Positions 28,277 through 37,232 of a stretch of DNA of 64,000 bases are shown here, piece after piece. Source of the stretch: Arthrobacter sp. AZCC_0090 (lineage in GTDB: Bacteria > Actinomycetota > Actinomycetes > Actinomycetales > Micrococcaceae). The stretch spans positions 105,644-169,643 of the forward strand of contig NZ_JACHEE010000013.1 of the NCBI RefSeq assembly GCF_014207375.1, given 5' to 3'. A program made the translations under genes and the position numbers. Positions within the stretch are counted from its first letter, which is position 1, and every line of letters begins with the position of its first letter. The notes beneath the pieces were generated by a model. It searched no databases. It was not told where the DNA came from and saw nothing but the letters and a program-made list of their open reading frames with translations.

Positions 28277-28603
28277 TTAGGAGAGGACGGACTCAAATTC
28301 CTTTTCGAAGAACTGCTTCGGCTTAGCGCCGATAACCGTGCTCTTCACTTCTCCCCCGCTAAACAGGTACACGGCTGGAATTGACGTGATGCCGTACTCC
28401 GCGGCGATGGCCGGGTTGTCGTCGACGTTGAGTTTGACGACGTCAACCTTGTCTCCGTATTGAACCGAGATTTCGTCGAGGATCGGGCCCAACTTACGGC
28501 ACGGGCCGCACCACTCTGCCCAGAAGTCCACGATGACCGGCTTTTCAGCGGCCAGGACGTCGGTGCTGAAACTGGCGTCGGTAACGTCTTTAGCGTTGCT
28601 CAT
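28277..28603 (-). CDS. trxA: Thioredoxin
   Basis: A 108-residue thioredoxin, the general cytoplasmic disulfide reductase. The active site WCGPC is at residues 31-35 inside VDFWAEWCGPCRKLGP, and the cis-proline region ITSIPAVYLF is present. The length is standard. It lies 36 bp downstream of trxB on the same strand, so both share a promoter. It is followed by a strong terminator. Confidence 0.97.
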   Translation of the reverse strand: MSNAKDVTDASFSTDVLAAEKPVIVDFWAEWCGPCRKLGPILDEISVQYGDKVDVVKLNVDDNPAIAAEYGITSIPAVYLFSGGEVKSTVIGAKPKQFFEKEFESVLS

Positions 28604-28639
28604 AATTCTTTCCCTTCGAATGGATGGCTGCTGTGCCGA

Positions 28640-29596
28640 TTAGGCGTGCAGGTCTGCAAGATAGTGTTCGACGTCCAGGGCCGCGACACAACCGGAACCC
28701 GCGGCCGTGATGGCCTGCCGGTAGGTGGGGTCGACGACGTCGCCGGCAGCGAAGACGCCCTTGATGCTCGTCTTGGAACTGCGGCCTTCGACGGCGATGG
28801 TGCCCTCTGCGGCCAACTCCAGTTTGCCCTTCACGAGTTCGGTGCGAGGGTCATTGCCGATGGCCACGAAAACGCCGGTGACGGCGAGTTCGGACTCGGT
28901 GCCGTCGACGAGGTTTTTCAGCTTCAAGCCGGTCACCTTGTCACCGCCGATGACGTCCTCGACGGCGGTGTTCCACACGAAGTTGATCTTCTCGTGGGCC
29001 TGGGCACGATCGCCCATGATCTTGGAAGCCTTCAGCGTGTCGCGGCGGTGCACTACTGTGACGGACTTGGCGAACTTGGTGAGGAAGAGAGCCTCCTCCA
29101 TGGCCGAGTCGCCGCCACCGATCACCGCGATGTCTTGGTCCTTGAAGAAGAAACCGTCACAGGTTGCACACCAGCTCACGCCGTGGCCAGAAAGGCGCTT
29201 TTCGTTCGCCAGGCCGAGCTCCCGGTAGGCGGAACCGGTCGACAGAATGATCGCCCGTGCCTTGAAGGTCTCCCCCGTGGCGATGGTCACCGTCTTGATG
29301 TCGCCGTCGAGACCCAGTTCGGTGACATCCTCGAACTGGATCTCTGTCCCAAAGCGTGCCGCCTGCTTTTCGAAATTCTCCATGAGATCAGGTCCCATGA
29401 CGCCGTCGGGGAATCCCGGGTAGTTTTCGACGTCTGTTGTGTTCATCAGTTCGCCACCGGCAGTCACAGAACCGGCGATGAGCAGCGGGTTCATGTTGGC
29501 ACGTGCCGTGTAGACGGCCGCCGTATAGCCGGCAGGCCCGGAGCCTACGATGATGACATCACGTACTTGGGACGCGGTGTTTTCTGCGTTGCTCAC
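28640..29596 (-). CDS. trxB: Thioredoxin-disulfide reductase
   Basis: A 318-residue flavoenzyme that reduces thioredoxin with NADPH. The FAD motif GSGPAGYTAAVY is at 18-29, the redox-active pair CATC is at 143-146, the NADPH motif is GGGDSAMEEAL, and the C-terminal FAD motif is GVFAAGDVVD. GTG 29596 is the start, with AGAGG upstream. A SigR-type promoter sits about 60 bp upstream, so the trxBA pair is probably induced by thiol oxidation. Confidence 0.97.
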   Translation of the reverse strand: MSNAENTASQVRDVIIVGSGPAGYTAAVYTARANMNPLLIAGSVTAGGELMNTTDVENYPGFPDGVMGPDLMENFEKQAARFGTEIQFEDVTELGLDGDIKTVTIATGETFKARAIILSTGSAYRELGLANEKRLSGHGVSWCATCDGFFFKDQDIAVIGGGDSAMEEALFLTKFAKSVTVVHRRDTLKASKIMGDRAQAHEKINFVWNTAVEDVIGGDKVTGLKLKNLVDGTESELAVTGVFVAIGNDPRTELVKGKLELAAEGTIAVEGRSSKTSIKGVFAAGDVVDPTYRQAITAAGSGCVAALDVEHYLADLHA

Positions 29597-29656
29597 TGTT
29601 GGGTGAACCTCTTCCTTAGTCGATGCACCGGATTATCGCGGCCGGCCACATGGCAC

Positions 29657-29682
29657 AACCCCATGGCGGTGTCGAATATTCC
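29657..29682 (-). promoter_or_regulatory. Candidate SigR/SigH-type promoter of trxBA
   Basis: On the minus strand GGAAT (29678-29682) is followed after exactly 18 bp by GTT (29657-29659). This is the known GGAAT-N18-GTT consensus of the thiol-stress ECF sigma factors SigR (Streptomyces) and SigH (mycobacteria), which control trxBA. The 302-bp gap 29597-29898 holds no gene. Confidence 0.7.
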
Positions 29683-29898
29683 GGTGTTGCCGGGGACCCT
29701 AATATCTACCACCATTCAGGGTACCTTCTGGCGGCGCAGGGCATCGAAGGGGCACGGGCTCCGTTACCCGAGTTGACGGTCCACGGGACAGGAGCACACG
29801 GGAAGGGACACCGAGACGGGAGCACTCGCGACGGTCAGGCGAGGCCGAAAGCTGCTGCCCGCCGTCGACTACTGGACGTTGATCTACTGGTCCGTGAC

Positions 29899-31530
29899 CT
29901 ATTGGACCTTGATCTCGGCGAGGCGCAGGCCGAAACCGTAGCGCGTCTTGGGCGCAGTGAGCTTGGGCAGCGACTTGATGGAGATGATCACGTACTGGGC
30001 TGTTGCGGGGGTGCTGAGCGGCATGGTGAGTTCCGGCGAAGTGAAGCTGTTGGTGCCCACCAGCTTGGCGCCGTCCATCGCCGGACGATCGTTGGTGTAC
30101 ACACTGATGTTGCCACCGGACGCACCCAACTGGCTCAGCGTGACGGACTTGACTTGCGCGGGCCCCTTGAGCTTGACCAGCAAGGAAACCCCGTCAGATG
30201 CCAGTCCACCCCAGTCCGCAGTGGCGAACTCCATGTCTGACCAGTAGCTCGCAGCATTGCCGTCGAAGGCCTTGACCAGATCTTTGTCATAGGTCGCCGC
30301 AAATTCGAAATCGCCCATGCGGGTGACGCCGTCAATGACCGGAGGGGCTGCGACCGCGGTGGCCGACTCGGTGCTGCTCGGCTGTCCGGACCCTGTTTGA
30401 GACGCCGGAGTGGACTGCTTGGCCGCGGGAGCGCCGCCCGGGATGAGATTACCGAGATTGGTGACTGCAAGAATCAATCCGACAATCAGGACGGCGGCCA
30501 GGACGCCACCCACAAGCCACCGGAAGGAACGGGGTTCACGCACTGGCTCGTCGTCGTAGTATTCGTCCTCGTCGAGAGGATCGGCTTGCGCCCGGGCCGT
30601 GGCCGGAAAACTCGACGCTCCCCGGCTGTACCCGCCTGCAGCAGCGCCGGCAGCACCGCGGGAGGTGGCGGCGTCGTCGTTGACGAAACCGTAGTCGTCC
30701 TCCGACCAGAGCGAGACCTTGGAGTCCTGCGCAGGGTTCGCGGACGTCGGCGCAGAAGGAGTCGACGCTGGAACGGCCTGCGTCGCCGGCCCCTGCTGGA
30801 TCTGCTGGGGGGCAGTCTGGCTCGGCTGGACAGTCGAAGCCGCCTCGGTGGAAGCGGCCGCCGCAGACGTGCGCTGCGCGTCGTCGTTGCTCGGCTTGCT
30901 GGCGCCTTTCACAGCTGCAGCGGCCGCTGCCCCTGCTCCCGCTGCCGCAGCAGCGATGCGGGAACCAATGCCCCCAGGGGCCGACGTCGGCCGGCCAGCA
31001 GGCATGGGAGGAACCACCGGGCGGCGCGGGTCTTCGGTCGACGGAGCGGCTGCTTGCGATCCACCAGCCGGGTTGGGCTCGACGTCGTCGTAATTGATGT
31101 ATTCGGCGTCGTGCTCTTCGTCGTCGTACAGTCCGTCGTAGGTTTCGGGCTCGTGGGACCGGGCCTGGCCGAAGATCTCGCTTCCAAGCGTGTCAGTGAA
31201 GAACGGCTCGACGTACGGCGGGTTGGTGGCTACCACGAGGTCCAGCAGGTCAGGAGCACTGCTGTGGTTGGTGATGAGGTACGTGGTGCTGTCGCTGACG
31301 CCGAGGTCGAGGATCTGGACGTGTCCGGGCCGTTCGCCGGTGGCCACTTCGCGGGCACTCTTGGCAACCTGATCGGCATTTCCAGGGCCGGCCACGAGGA
31401 TACTGACGGGTCTGTTGAGGACCTGGTCGACGCCGTCGAGCACCAGATCTTGGTCGTGCGAAGTCAATACGGTGGCTATGACTTTGTAGCGGCCGCCAAG
31501 CACTGATCCGACATCGATCGGGTGGGACAC
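29899..31530 (-). CDS. MurJ-associated pseudokinase-like / discoidin-like membrane protein
   Basis: A 543-residue protein. Residues 8-100 (VLGGRYKVIATV, then LNRPVSILVAG) resemble a Ser/Thr-kinase N-lobe, but the ATP-binding lysine, HRD and DFG motifs are missing. Residues 110-335 are a disordered Ala/Pro/Asp-rich linker. One membrane helix lies at 338-358 (WLVGGVLAAVLIVGLILAV). Residues 398-543 look like a discoidin/F5/8C carbohydrate-binding fold (KAFDGNAASYWSD through FGLRLAEIKVQ). The same parts form the C-terminal half of mycobacterial MviN (Rv3910), so this is probably its split partner. GTG 31530 follows AGGAGG. It lies downstream of murJ. Confidence 0.75.
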   Translation of the reverse strand: MSHPIDVGSVLGGRYKVIATVLTSHDQDLVLDGVDQVLNRPVSILVAGPGNADQVAKSAREVATGERPGHVQILDLGVSDSTTYLITNHSSAPDLLDLVVATNPPYVEPFFTDTLGSEIFGQARSHEPETYDGLYDDEEHDAEYINYDDVEPNPAGGSQAAAPSTEDPRRPVVPPMPAGRPTSAPGGIGSRIAAAAAGAGAAAAAAVKGASKPSNDDAQRTSAAAASTEAASTVQPSQTAPQQIQQGPATQAVPASTPSAPTSANPAQDSKVSLWSEDDYGFVNDDAATSRGAAGAAAGGYSRGASSFPATARAQADPLDEDEYYDDEPVREPRSFRWLVGGVLAAVLIVGLILAVTNLGNLIPGGAPAAKQSTPASQTGSGQPSSTESATAVAAPPVIDGVTRMGDFEFAATYDKDLVKAFDGNAASYWSDMEFATADWGGLASDGVSLLVKLKGPAQVKSVTLSQLGASGGNISVYTNDRPAMDGAKLVGTNSFTSPELTMPLSTPATAQYVIISIKSLPKLTAPKTRYGFGLRLAEIKVQ

Positions 31531-31672
31531 GGGTTCCTCCTAGACTGTCCGGAAGCTGCGGGTCCTGAATACGGGATCCGGACAGCCGGGTGACCCGTGG
31601 TCTGCAACTACCTGTATTAGTTTCTGATCCTAGCGGATTGGGCCGTTCTGACTCCCGGTTTGCGCCGAAGCG

Positions 31673-33763
31673 TCACCTTTTGCGGCGAGGTCCACCGCGG
31701 AAATAGGGGTTGTTTCCCAGCGGCCCCTGATAGGTGCGGCGGCCAGGGAGCGGAATGCCCGGACGGCCTACGCCTCCTTGGGCGGTGCTGGGGAGGTCTT
31801 CGTCCGGCAAGTAGGACTTCTCGATGTCGGACCAGGCGTCCACGGTGGTCCTTCCGTTGGACCCGCCCTCCGCGATGGCCGCATCGGCAACCCCGTCGGA
31901 GTCGTGGCTGCCGTCCCACCCATCCTTGGGCGGGAGGGTTTCCAATGCGGGACCGGCGCGGAACGATGCCGCGTCGAATTCGCCCGAGATGCGCGGAATG
32001 AGCCCGGTATCGTCGGACACGGTGGCGCGGACCGGCGTCGGGGTTTGCTTCCCAACGGTGGACGGCGCTTGCGCCACCGGAACGCCCCGGCCCAGCCGGC
32101 CGAGCACCGGACGGAGCAGATCGCGCAGTTCGCTGACGTGGAAGATTCGCAGCAGGAACAGGTAGGCAAGCAGCATGACCGGACCGACGACGATCACTGT
32201 CACCAAGGCGGCAAGCCTGCTGCTCCAGGCGAAACCGTCCGCGTGGTAGCTGCCGAGGAGCCACAAGGCCAAGGCCCCGGCGATCGCCGAACCCAGGGCC
32301 GCGTAACCCATGCGGATGTAGGAGTTCGCAATCCGGGGGCCGTCCACGTGGCCGAGGAGGCGCCTCAGGAACCAGACGCTGATGACAACGGAAAGGATGT
32401 TGCCGAGCGTATAAAGGACGGCGATCGCGAAGATGATCTGGGCGACCGGCAGGAACTGGATGATGAAGGCGCCCACAACGTTCAGCAGGGCCAGCATGAG
32501 CTGGATGTAGAACGGGGTTCGAGCGTCCTCGTTGGCGTAGAACACGCGGGACATCATGAAGTTGGCGCTCATGAATGGCGTGCTCAGGGCAAGGATCGTG
32601 AGCGTCTGGGCCAGCATGACGCCGTCCTGGGGCTTCCCGGAGAAGAACATGCCCAGCGGACCGGCGAGGGCAAAGAGCGCCAGCGCCCCGAAAACGGTGG
32701 CGACAGCCATGGTCCGCAGTCCGTGGGAAAGGGCGTCGCGCAACTCGGCCTTGTTGCCGGTTTGGGAAGCGTGGGTCATGCGGTTGAACAACACTGTGGC
32801 GAGCGACAACGCGATGATCGAGTGCGGCAGAAGGTACAGCTGGCTGGCGACTTCCAAGACCGCGTTACCGGGAAGAGTGGCGGCGGCCGGGTCTTGCGCG
32901 TGCTCCAGGCGGAGGCGCTCGGATCCGGGAATGGTGGCGATCCTCATAACGTAAAGGAACGCGAGCTGCCCGACGGCGGCGGTCAGGAGCGTCCAGACGC
33001 TCAGTTTTGCTGCCTGACCCAGCCCCACGCCCCGCCAGCCGAAACGGGGCCGGAGACCGAGCCGCAGGCGGATCACGGGGACGAGGAGAATGGCCGTCTG
33101 GGCGAGCACACCGACGGTGGAGAAACCTGCGATCAGGAAGGTCTGGAAAGGCCCCCAATTGTCCAAGGTGTGGGGGTTGGTGTTGTTGGCACCGAGGATC
33201 CAGATAAACATGCCCAGTCCGGCGATGGCCACCACATTGTTCAGGATCGGAGCCCACATCGCGGGACCGAAGGCGCCGTTGGCGTTGAGTATCTGGGTCA
33301 GGAGCGCGTACAAACCGTAGAAGAAGATCTGCGGTAGGCAGTAGAACGCGAAAGTCACGGCCAAGGATTTTTGCTGGGGCGAATAACCCTGGGTAGTGAG
33401 GTCGATGACCATCGGCGCGGCCAGCGTGACCAACGCTGTCAGCGTCAGGAGAACCAGCACCGCCAGCGTCAGGAGCCGACTGATGTAGTCCGCGCCGCGG
33501 TCCGGGCCCCTGCTGGCTTTGATGATCTGCGGCACCAGTACGGCATTGAAAACGCCGCCAGCCACGAGGAGGAAGATCAGGTTGGGCAGGTTGTTGGCAT
33601 TGATGAAGGTGTCATTGACCGTCGATCCCAGGCCCAACGCGGCGGCAAGCATCCACGTTTTGGCGAAGCCGAGAAACCGTGAAACGAGCGTGCCAGCGGC
33701 CATGACGGCACTGGAACGGGTTTCTCCGGACTGGGTTGACTGGGTAGTTTTGGCAGCAGACAT
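31673..33763 (-). CDS. murJ: Lipid II flippase MurJ
   Basis: A 696-residue MOP-superfamily flippase that moves lipid II across the membrane. It starts with the typical SSAVMAAGTLVSRFLGFAKT and has about 14 membrane helices in residues 15-530. Matches include NANNLPNLIFLLVAGGVFNAVLVPQ and YANEDARTPFYIQ. The remaining 150 or so residues are a hydrophilic cytoplasmic tail ending GGPRRKR. Unlike mycobacterial MviN, no kinase-like domain is fused; it is encoded separately next door. Confidence 0.95.
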   Translation of the reverse strand: MSAAKTTQSTQSGETRSSAVMAAGTLVSRFLGFAKTWMLAAALGLGSTVNDTFINANNLPNLIFLLVAGGVFNAVLVPQIIKASRGPDRGADYISRLLTLAVLVLLTLTALVTLAAPMVIDLTTQGYSPQQKSLAVTFAFYCLPQIFFYGLYALLTQILNANGAFGPAMWAPILNNVVAIAGLGMFIWILGANNTNPHTLDNWGPFQTFLIAGFSTVGVLAQTAILLVPVIRLRLGLRPRFGWRGVGLGQAAKLSVWTLLTAAVGQLAFLYVMRIATIPGSERLRLEHAQDPAAATLPGNAVLEVASQLYLLPHSIIALSLATVLFNRMTHASQTGNKAELRDALSHGLRTMAVATVFGALALFALAGPLGMFFSGKPQDGVMLAQTLTILALSTPFMSANFMMSRVFYANEDARTPFYIQLMLALLNVVGAFIIQFLPVAQIIFAIAVLYTLGNILSVVISVWFLRRLLGHVDGPRIANSYIRMGYAALGSAIAGALALWLLGSYHADGFAWSSRLAALVTVIVVGPVMLLAYLFLLRIFHVSELRDLLRPVLGRLGRGVPVAQAPSTVGKQTPTPVRATVSDDTGLIPRISGEFDAASFRAGPALETLPPKDGWDGSHDSDGVADAAIAEGGSNGRTTVDAWSDIEKSYLPDEDLPSTAQGGVGRPGIPLPGRRTYQGPLGNNPYFRGGPRRKR

Positions 33764-33833
33764 TGTCTTTATCGTCCCATGAGCCGGGCTGCCTGTTGCG
33801 TCAAACCGGCGTCAGACGGTGGGAACGGCCGCG

Positions 33834-34382
33834 CTAAAGGTGTTCGGGAAGGACTTCCCGGGCGAGATCGGCGATGCGCCGCTCATTGGGGAAGGACAGC
33901 TTGCGTGCCAGGTCCTGGAGGGGAACCCAAGCCGCGTCTATGGCCTCTTGATCGGGATCGTTCTCGATGGTCAGCTCGCCGCCCGTGGCGCGGAGCAGGA
34001 AGTGGTGCACGGTCTTGTGTACGCGATGCCCACTCACGGTGAACCAGTAGTCGATGCTGCCGAGCGGAGCCAGGACATTGCCTTCGATTCCGGTCTCTTC
34101 GGCGATCTCGCGGACTGCGGCTTCCTCGTTGTTTTCCTTGCCCTCCGGATGACCCTTCGGCAAGCACCACTCAAGCCGGCCACCCCTATTAAGGCGGGCG
34201 ATGATCGCGACCCTCAGTTCGCCGTCGGACGTGTCCACTACGACGCCGCCGGCAGAGACTTCCTCCACAGTCGGAAGGGCGGCCTGCGCCGTGTGCTGAG
34301 CGGGCGCGACGTGGGCACCAATTGCCGACGGCAATGGTGCATTCGTCCTCCTGCCAGGAGCACTCGGGATCGGGTTGGCCAT
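33834..34382 (-). CDS. Nudix hydrolase
   Basis: A 182-residue protein with a complete Nudix box from Gly77 to Ile99 (GHPEGK, E, then REIAEETGI), the Mg-binding site for hydrolysing nucleoside-diphosphate-linked substrates. The N-terminal 40 residues are Pro/Ala-rich. ATG 34382 is chosen because similarity starts nearby; the frame upstream runs into the divergent cca promoter. Nudix genes next to cca and murJ are common in actinobacteria. The substrate cannot be read. Confidence 0.88.
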   Translation of the reverse strand: MANPIPSAPGRRTNAPLPSAIGAHVAPAQHTAQAALPTVEEVSAGGVVVDTSDGELRVAIIARLNRGGRLEWCLPKGHPEGKENNEEAAVREIAEETGIEGNVLAPLGSIDYWFTVSGHRVHKTVHHFLLRATGGELTIENDPDQEAIDAAWVPLQDLARKLSFPNERRIADLAREVLPEHL

Positions 34383-34550
34383 GAAGTCCACTCTAACGAC
34401 TCTTGCCCGTTGGTGATGACCGGGACATGGACTCACGGTGACGTGCGGATGGCGTTCGGCGGTGATCCCGGTGTTGTCGTCGCGCAATCGCAGCGCAATG
34501 ACAAGGATCCGGTGGGATGGCGCAGCGAAATCTGACAAGCTTAAGGAACT

Positions 34551-36047
34551 ATGGCGCAAGTATTGGACAGTTCTTCAGTTAATTTCCAGATGGATCCAGT
34601 GGTCCTGGACCTCGGCCAGCGTTTTGTCGACGCTGGATTCGAACTGTCGCTCGTGGGTGGGCCCGTGCGGGACCTCTTCCTAGGCCGTGTCTCGCCGGAC
34701 CTGGATTTCACCACTGACGCCACCCCGGACCAGACCCTTTCCATCATCAAGAGGTGGGCGGACAATTTCTGGGAGATTGGCCGCGCGTTCGGAACGATCG
34801 GGATGAAGAAGTCCGGCTTCCAGATCGAGATCACCACGTACCGCGCGGAGGCGTACGACGCCGATTCCCGCAAGCCGGTGGTGGCTTTCGGTTCGTCGCT
34901 GCTGGATGACCTGCTCCGCCGCGACTTCACCATCAACGCCATGGCGCTCCGCCTGCCCTCGCTGGAGCTTGTGGACCCGTTCGGCGGCGTGCGCGATCTC
35001 CATGCCTCGGTGCTTGCTACCCCTGGAGCCCCCGAATCGTCCTTCTCCGACGACCCGCTGCGCATGATGCGCGCCGCCCGCTTTGCCGCGCAGCTTGGCG
35101 TTACAGTGCACGACGACGTCCGGCTCGCCATGTCCGGGATGGCTGAGCGGATCAAGATCATTTCCGCCGAGCGCGTCCGCGAGGAACTCGTCAAGCTCAT
35201 TAACGGTGCGCAACCGCGGGCGGGCATCGATCTCCTCGTGGATACCGGACTGGCCGAATTTGTCCTGCCGGAGGTCTCTGCGCTGCGTCTTGAGGCCGAC
35301 GAGCACCACCGCCATAAAGACGTCTACCAGCACTCCCTCCAGGTGCTGGAGCAGGCCGCGTCGCTCGAGACCGGTCCAGACGGCCCCGTGCCCGGTCCAG
35401 ACTTCGTGTTGCGCTTCGCGGCGTTAATGCACGACGTCGGGAAGCCGGCGACGCGCCGGTTCGAACCGGGCGGCGCAGTGAGCTTCCGCCACCACGACAT
35501 GGTGGGCTCCAAGCTGACCGCGAAGCGCATGAAAGCCTTGCGCTTCGACAACGACACCATCAAGGCCGTGGCGCGGCTCGTCGAGCTGCACATGCGTTTC
35601 TATGGATACGGGGACGCGGGCTGGACCGATTCCGCCGTCCGCCGTTACGTGGCTGACGCCGGTCCCCTGCTGGAGCGCCTGCACCGGCTCACCCGGTCCG
35701 ACGTCACCACGCGTAACCAACGCAAGGCAGAGCGGCTCTCCTTTGCCTACGATGACCTTGAGCAAAGGATCGAGGTCCTGGCCGAACAAGAATCGCTCAA
35801 CGCCATTCGGCCTGACTTGGACGGAGCACAGATCATGGCTTTGCTGGGGCTCAAGCCCGGACCCGTTGTTGGCCGCGCCTACAAGTTCCTACTGGAAGAG
35901 CGCATGGAAAACGGTCCACTGTCCCACGAGGACGCTGAATCCAAGCTATTGGCGTGGTGGGCCGAGCAGCCCGAGTCCGCCGTCGAACTTTCATCGGAAC
36001 CAGCCGTCGATGCCCATGCCGGCATCGCCGAACCAGAGGAGTCCTAA
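34551..36047 (+). CDS. cca: CCA tRNA nucleotidyltransferase
   Basis: A 498-residue enzyme that adds or repairs the tRNA 3' CCA. The class II nucleotidyltransferase head shows LVGGPVRD (34-41) and the metal-binding DLD (50-52). RRDFTINAMAL and DPLRMMRAARFAAQ match the family. An HD domain (HHRHKDVYQHSLQV and MHDVGKPATR) suggests added phosphohydrolase activity. tRNA-Ile here lacks an encoded CCA, so the enzyme is required. The start is ATG 34551 with AAGGAACT. It is divergent from the Nudix gene. Confidence 0.95.
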   Translation: MAQVLDSSSVNFQMDPVVLDLGQRFVDAGFELSLVGGPVRDLFLGRVSPDLDFTTDATPDQTLSIIKRWADNFWEIGRAFGTIGMKKSGFQIEITTYRAEAYDADSRKPVVAFGSSLLDDLLRRDFTINAMALRLPSLELVDPFGGVRDLHASVLATPGAPESSFSDDPLRMMRAARFAAQLGVTVHDDVRLAMSGMAERIKIISAERVREELVKLINGAQPRAGIDLLVDTGLAEFVLPEVSALRLEADEHHRHKDVYQHSLQVLEQAASLETGPDGPVPGPDFVLRFAALMHDVGKPATRRFEPGGAVSFRHHDMVGSKLTAKRMKALRFDNDTIKAVARLVELHMRFYGYGDAGWTDSAVRRYVADAGPLLERLHRLTRSDVTTRNQRKAERLSFAYDDLEQRIEVLAEQESLNAIRPDLDGAQIMALLGLKPGPVVGRAYKFLLEERMENGPLSHEDAESKLLAWWAEQPESAVELSSEPAVDAHAGIAEPEES

Positions 36048-36632
36048 GTGAACGAAGCAGCCAAGCCCGCCCGGCCACAGCTCTGGATCATGCGCCATGG
36101 GGAGACCGAATGGTCCAAGAGCGGCCAGTACACGGGATTGACCGATCTCCCTTTGACGGTCGAAGGCGAGCAGCAGGCCGTGGAAGCGCGCAAAATCCTG
36201 GAAGGCATCGACTTCGACCTCGTCCTGACCTCTCCGCTGCGACGAGCCCGGCGCACGGCGGAGTTGGCAGGGTTCCCCGACGCTGTCCACGAGCCGCTGG
36301 CCGTGGAGTGGAACTACGGAGACTACGAAGGCATCAGCTCGGACCTCATCCGCAAGGACAATCCGGACTACCTCATCTGGACCGACGGCGTCCCCAATGG
36401 CGAGACGCTCGACTCCGTGGCAGCCCGTGCAGACAAGATCATTGCCCGCGTCCTGGAGTCTGGAATGGACAACGTCCTGATTGTCGCCCACGGCCATTTC
36501 TCCCGCATCCTTACGGCCCGCTGGCTTGAATTGGACGCCAGGGAAGGACGCCACTTTGTCCTGGGAACCGCCAAAGTTTGTACCTTGGGATGGGATAAGC
36601 GGACGCCTGCCATTCTTCGCTGGGGACTGTAA
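36048..36632 (+). CDS. Histidine phosphatase family protein
   Basis: A 194-residue phosphoglycerate-mutase-like phosphatase. The phosphohistidine motif is IMRHGETEW (His17), the second catalytic region is LTSPLRRARRTAEL, and the second histidine is in VAHGHFSRIL. The length and the lack of mutase-specific inserts favour a phosphatase over a glycolytic mutase. GTG 36048 directly follows the cca stop, so it is co-transcribed. The substrate is unknown. Confidence 0.9.
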   Translation: MNEAAKPARPQLWIMRHGETEWSKSGQYTGLTDLPLTVEGEQQAVEARKILEGIDFDLVLTSPLRRARRTAELAGFPDAVHEPLAVEWNYGDYEGISSDLIRKDNPDYLIWTDGVPNGETLDSVAARADKIIARVLESGMDNVLIVAHGHFSRILTARWLELDAREGRHFVLGTAKVCTLGWDKRTPAILRWGL

Positions 36633-36807
36633 GGGGAATTAATTTCTAAAATGTCTGTAATTGGCTGGCCAACAGCACGATTCATGGTGTAACTTTATTT
36701 TTGATCCCAGAGCGATCCGCCGGGATTATGGCGTGCCCTACCCAGTCAGTCTGCTGTGGTGGTGCCAAGGCAGACTGTGTCGCCAAACAGAAAAGGAGGT
36801 TGGGAAA

Positions 36808-36888
36808 ATGATTACTTTGACTAGCGGATGGAAGATGACTGTTGCTGGCACCCCGGCCTTCGCTGCTCGACGCCGTTTTGCGGCCTAA
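36808..36888 (+). CDS. 26-residue micro-ORF with very strong RBS
   Basis: ATG 36808 follows AAAAGGAGGTTGGGAAA, a near-perfect Shine-Dalgarno with good spacing. The peptide begins MITLTSGWKMTVAG and ends in a basic, Ala/Phe/Arg-rich tail (AFAARRRFAA). No family is recognised. It could be a leader peptide, a secreted or membrane-active peptide, or a RiPP-like precursor. The strength of the ribosome-binding site is the main support. Confidence 0.5.
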   Translation: MITLTSGWKMTVAGTPAFAARRRFAA

Positions 36889-37232
36889 CTTCTCCTGATG
36901 TACTTCCGCCCCTGAATATCGGGGCGGTTCACGGTGCAATCAGTCGTCGAGTTGGCCTGCCATTGAGCGGTATCACGCGATTGACGTGGTGCGCAGCTTC
37001 CTCATAGTTCGGAACCAGCTTCTTGTTGGGGACGGCTGCCCTCTGAATACCCCGTACCGGATCTCAGTGCTTCAGTACTGTCCGCGGTCATTCGAACAAT
37101 TCGCTTAATCCACCCATCATCGCCCGGCATTTACATGCCTATATCCACTGCTGTCTTCCTTCGAATTCAGTGGGGCTTAATTGTCATGCCCGAATTCCGG
37201 CAATTCTCTTCAATAACGAAAGGAGGTGAACC
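36889..37232. other. Gene-free, lower-GC stretch before a micro-ORF
   Basis: This 344-bp spacer is visibly less GC-rich than its neighbours. A hairpin with CCGCCCC/GGGGCGG arms lies at about 36908-36930 after the 26-residue ORF. TTGACG (36981-36986) and CATAGT (37003-37008) with a 16-bp spacer form a possible promoter, which would give the next ORF a leader of about 220 nt. No coding frame is supported. Confidence 0.4.

Noticed and set aside
28460..29776. 438-codon plus-strand open frame
   Set aside because: Antisense to trxB and part of trxA; the minus-strand thioredoxin system is unambiguous.
29623..30240. 205-codon plus-strand ORF between trxB and the pseudokinase gene
   Set aside because: Mostly antisense to the pseudokinase-like gene and spans the SigR-type promoter; no motif.
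31778..33337. 519-codon plus-strand open frame
   Set aside because: Antisense to murJ. Composition is extremely rich in Gly/Asp/Glu/Gln, typical of a shadow frame.
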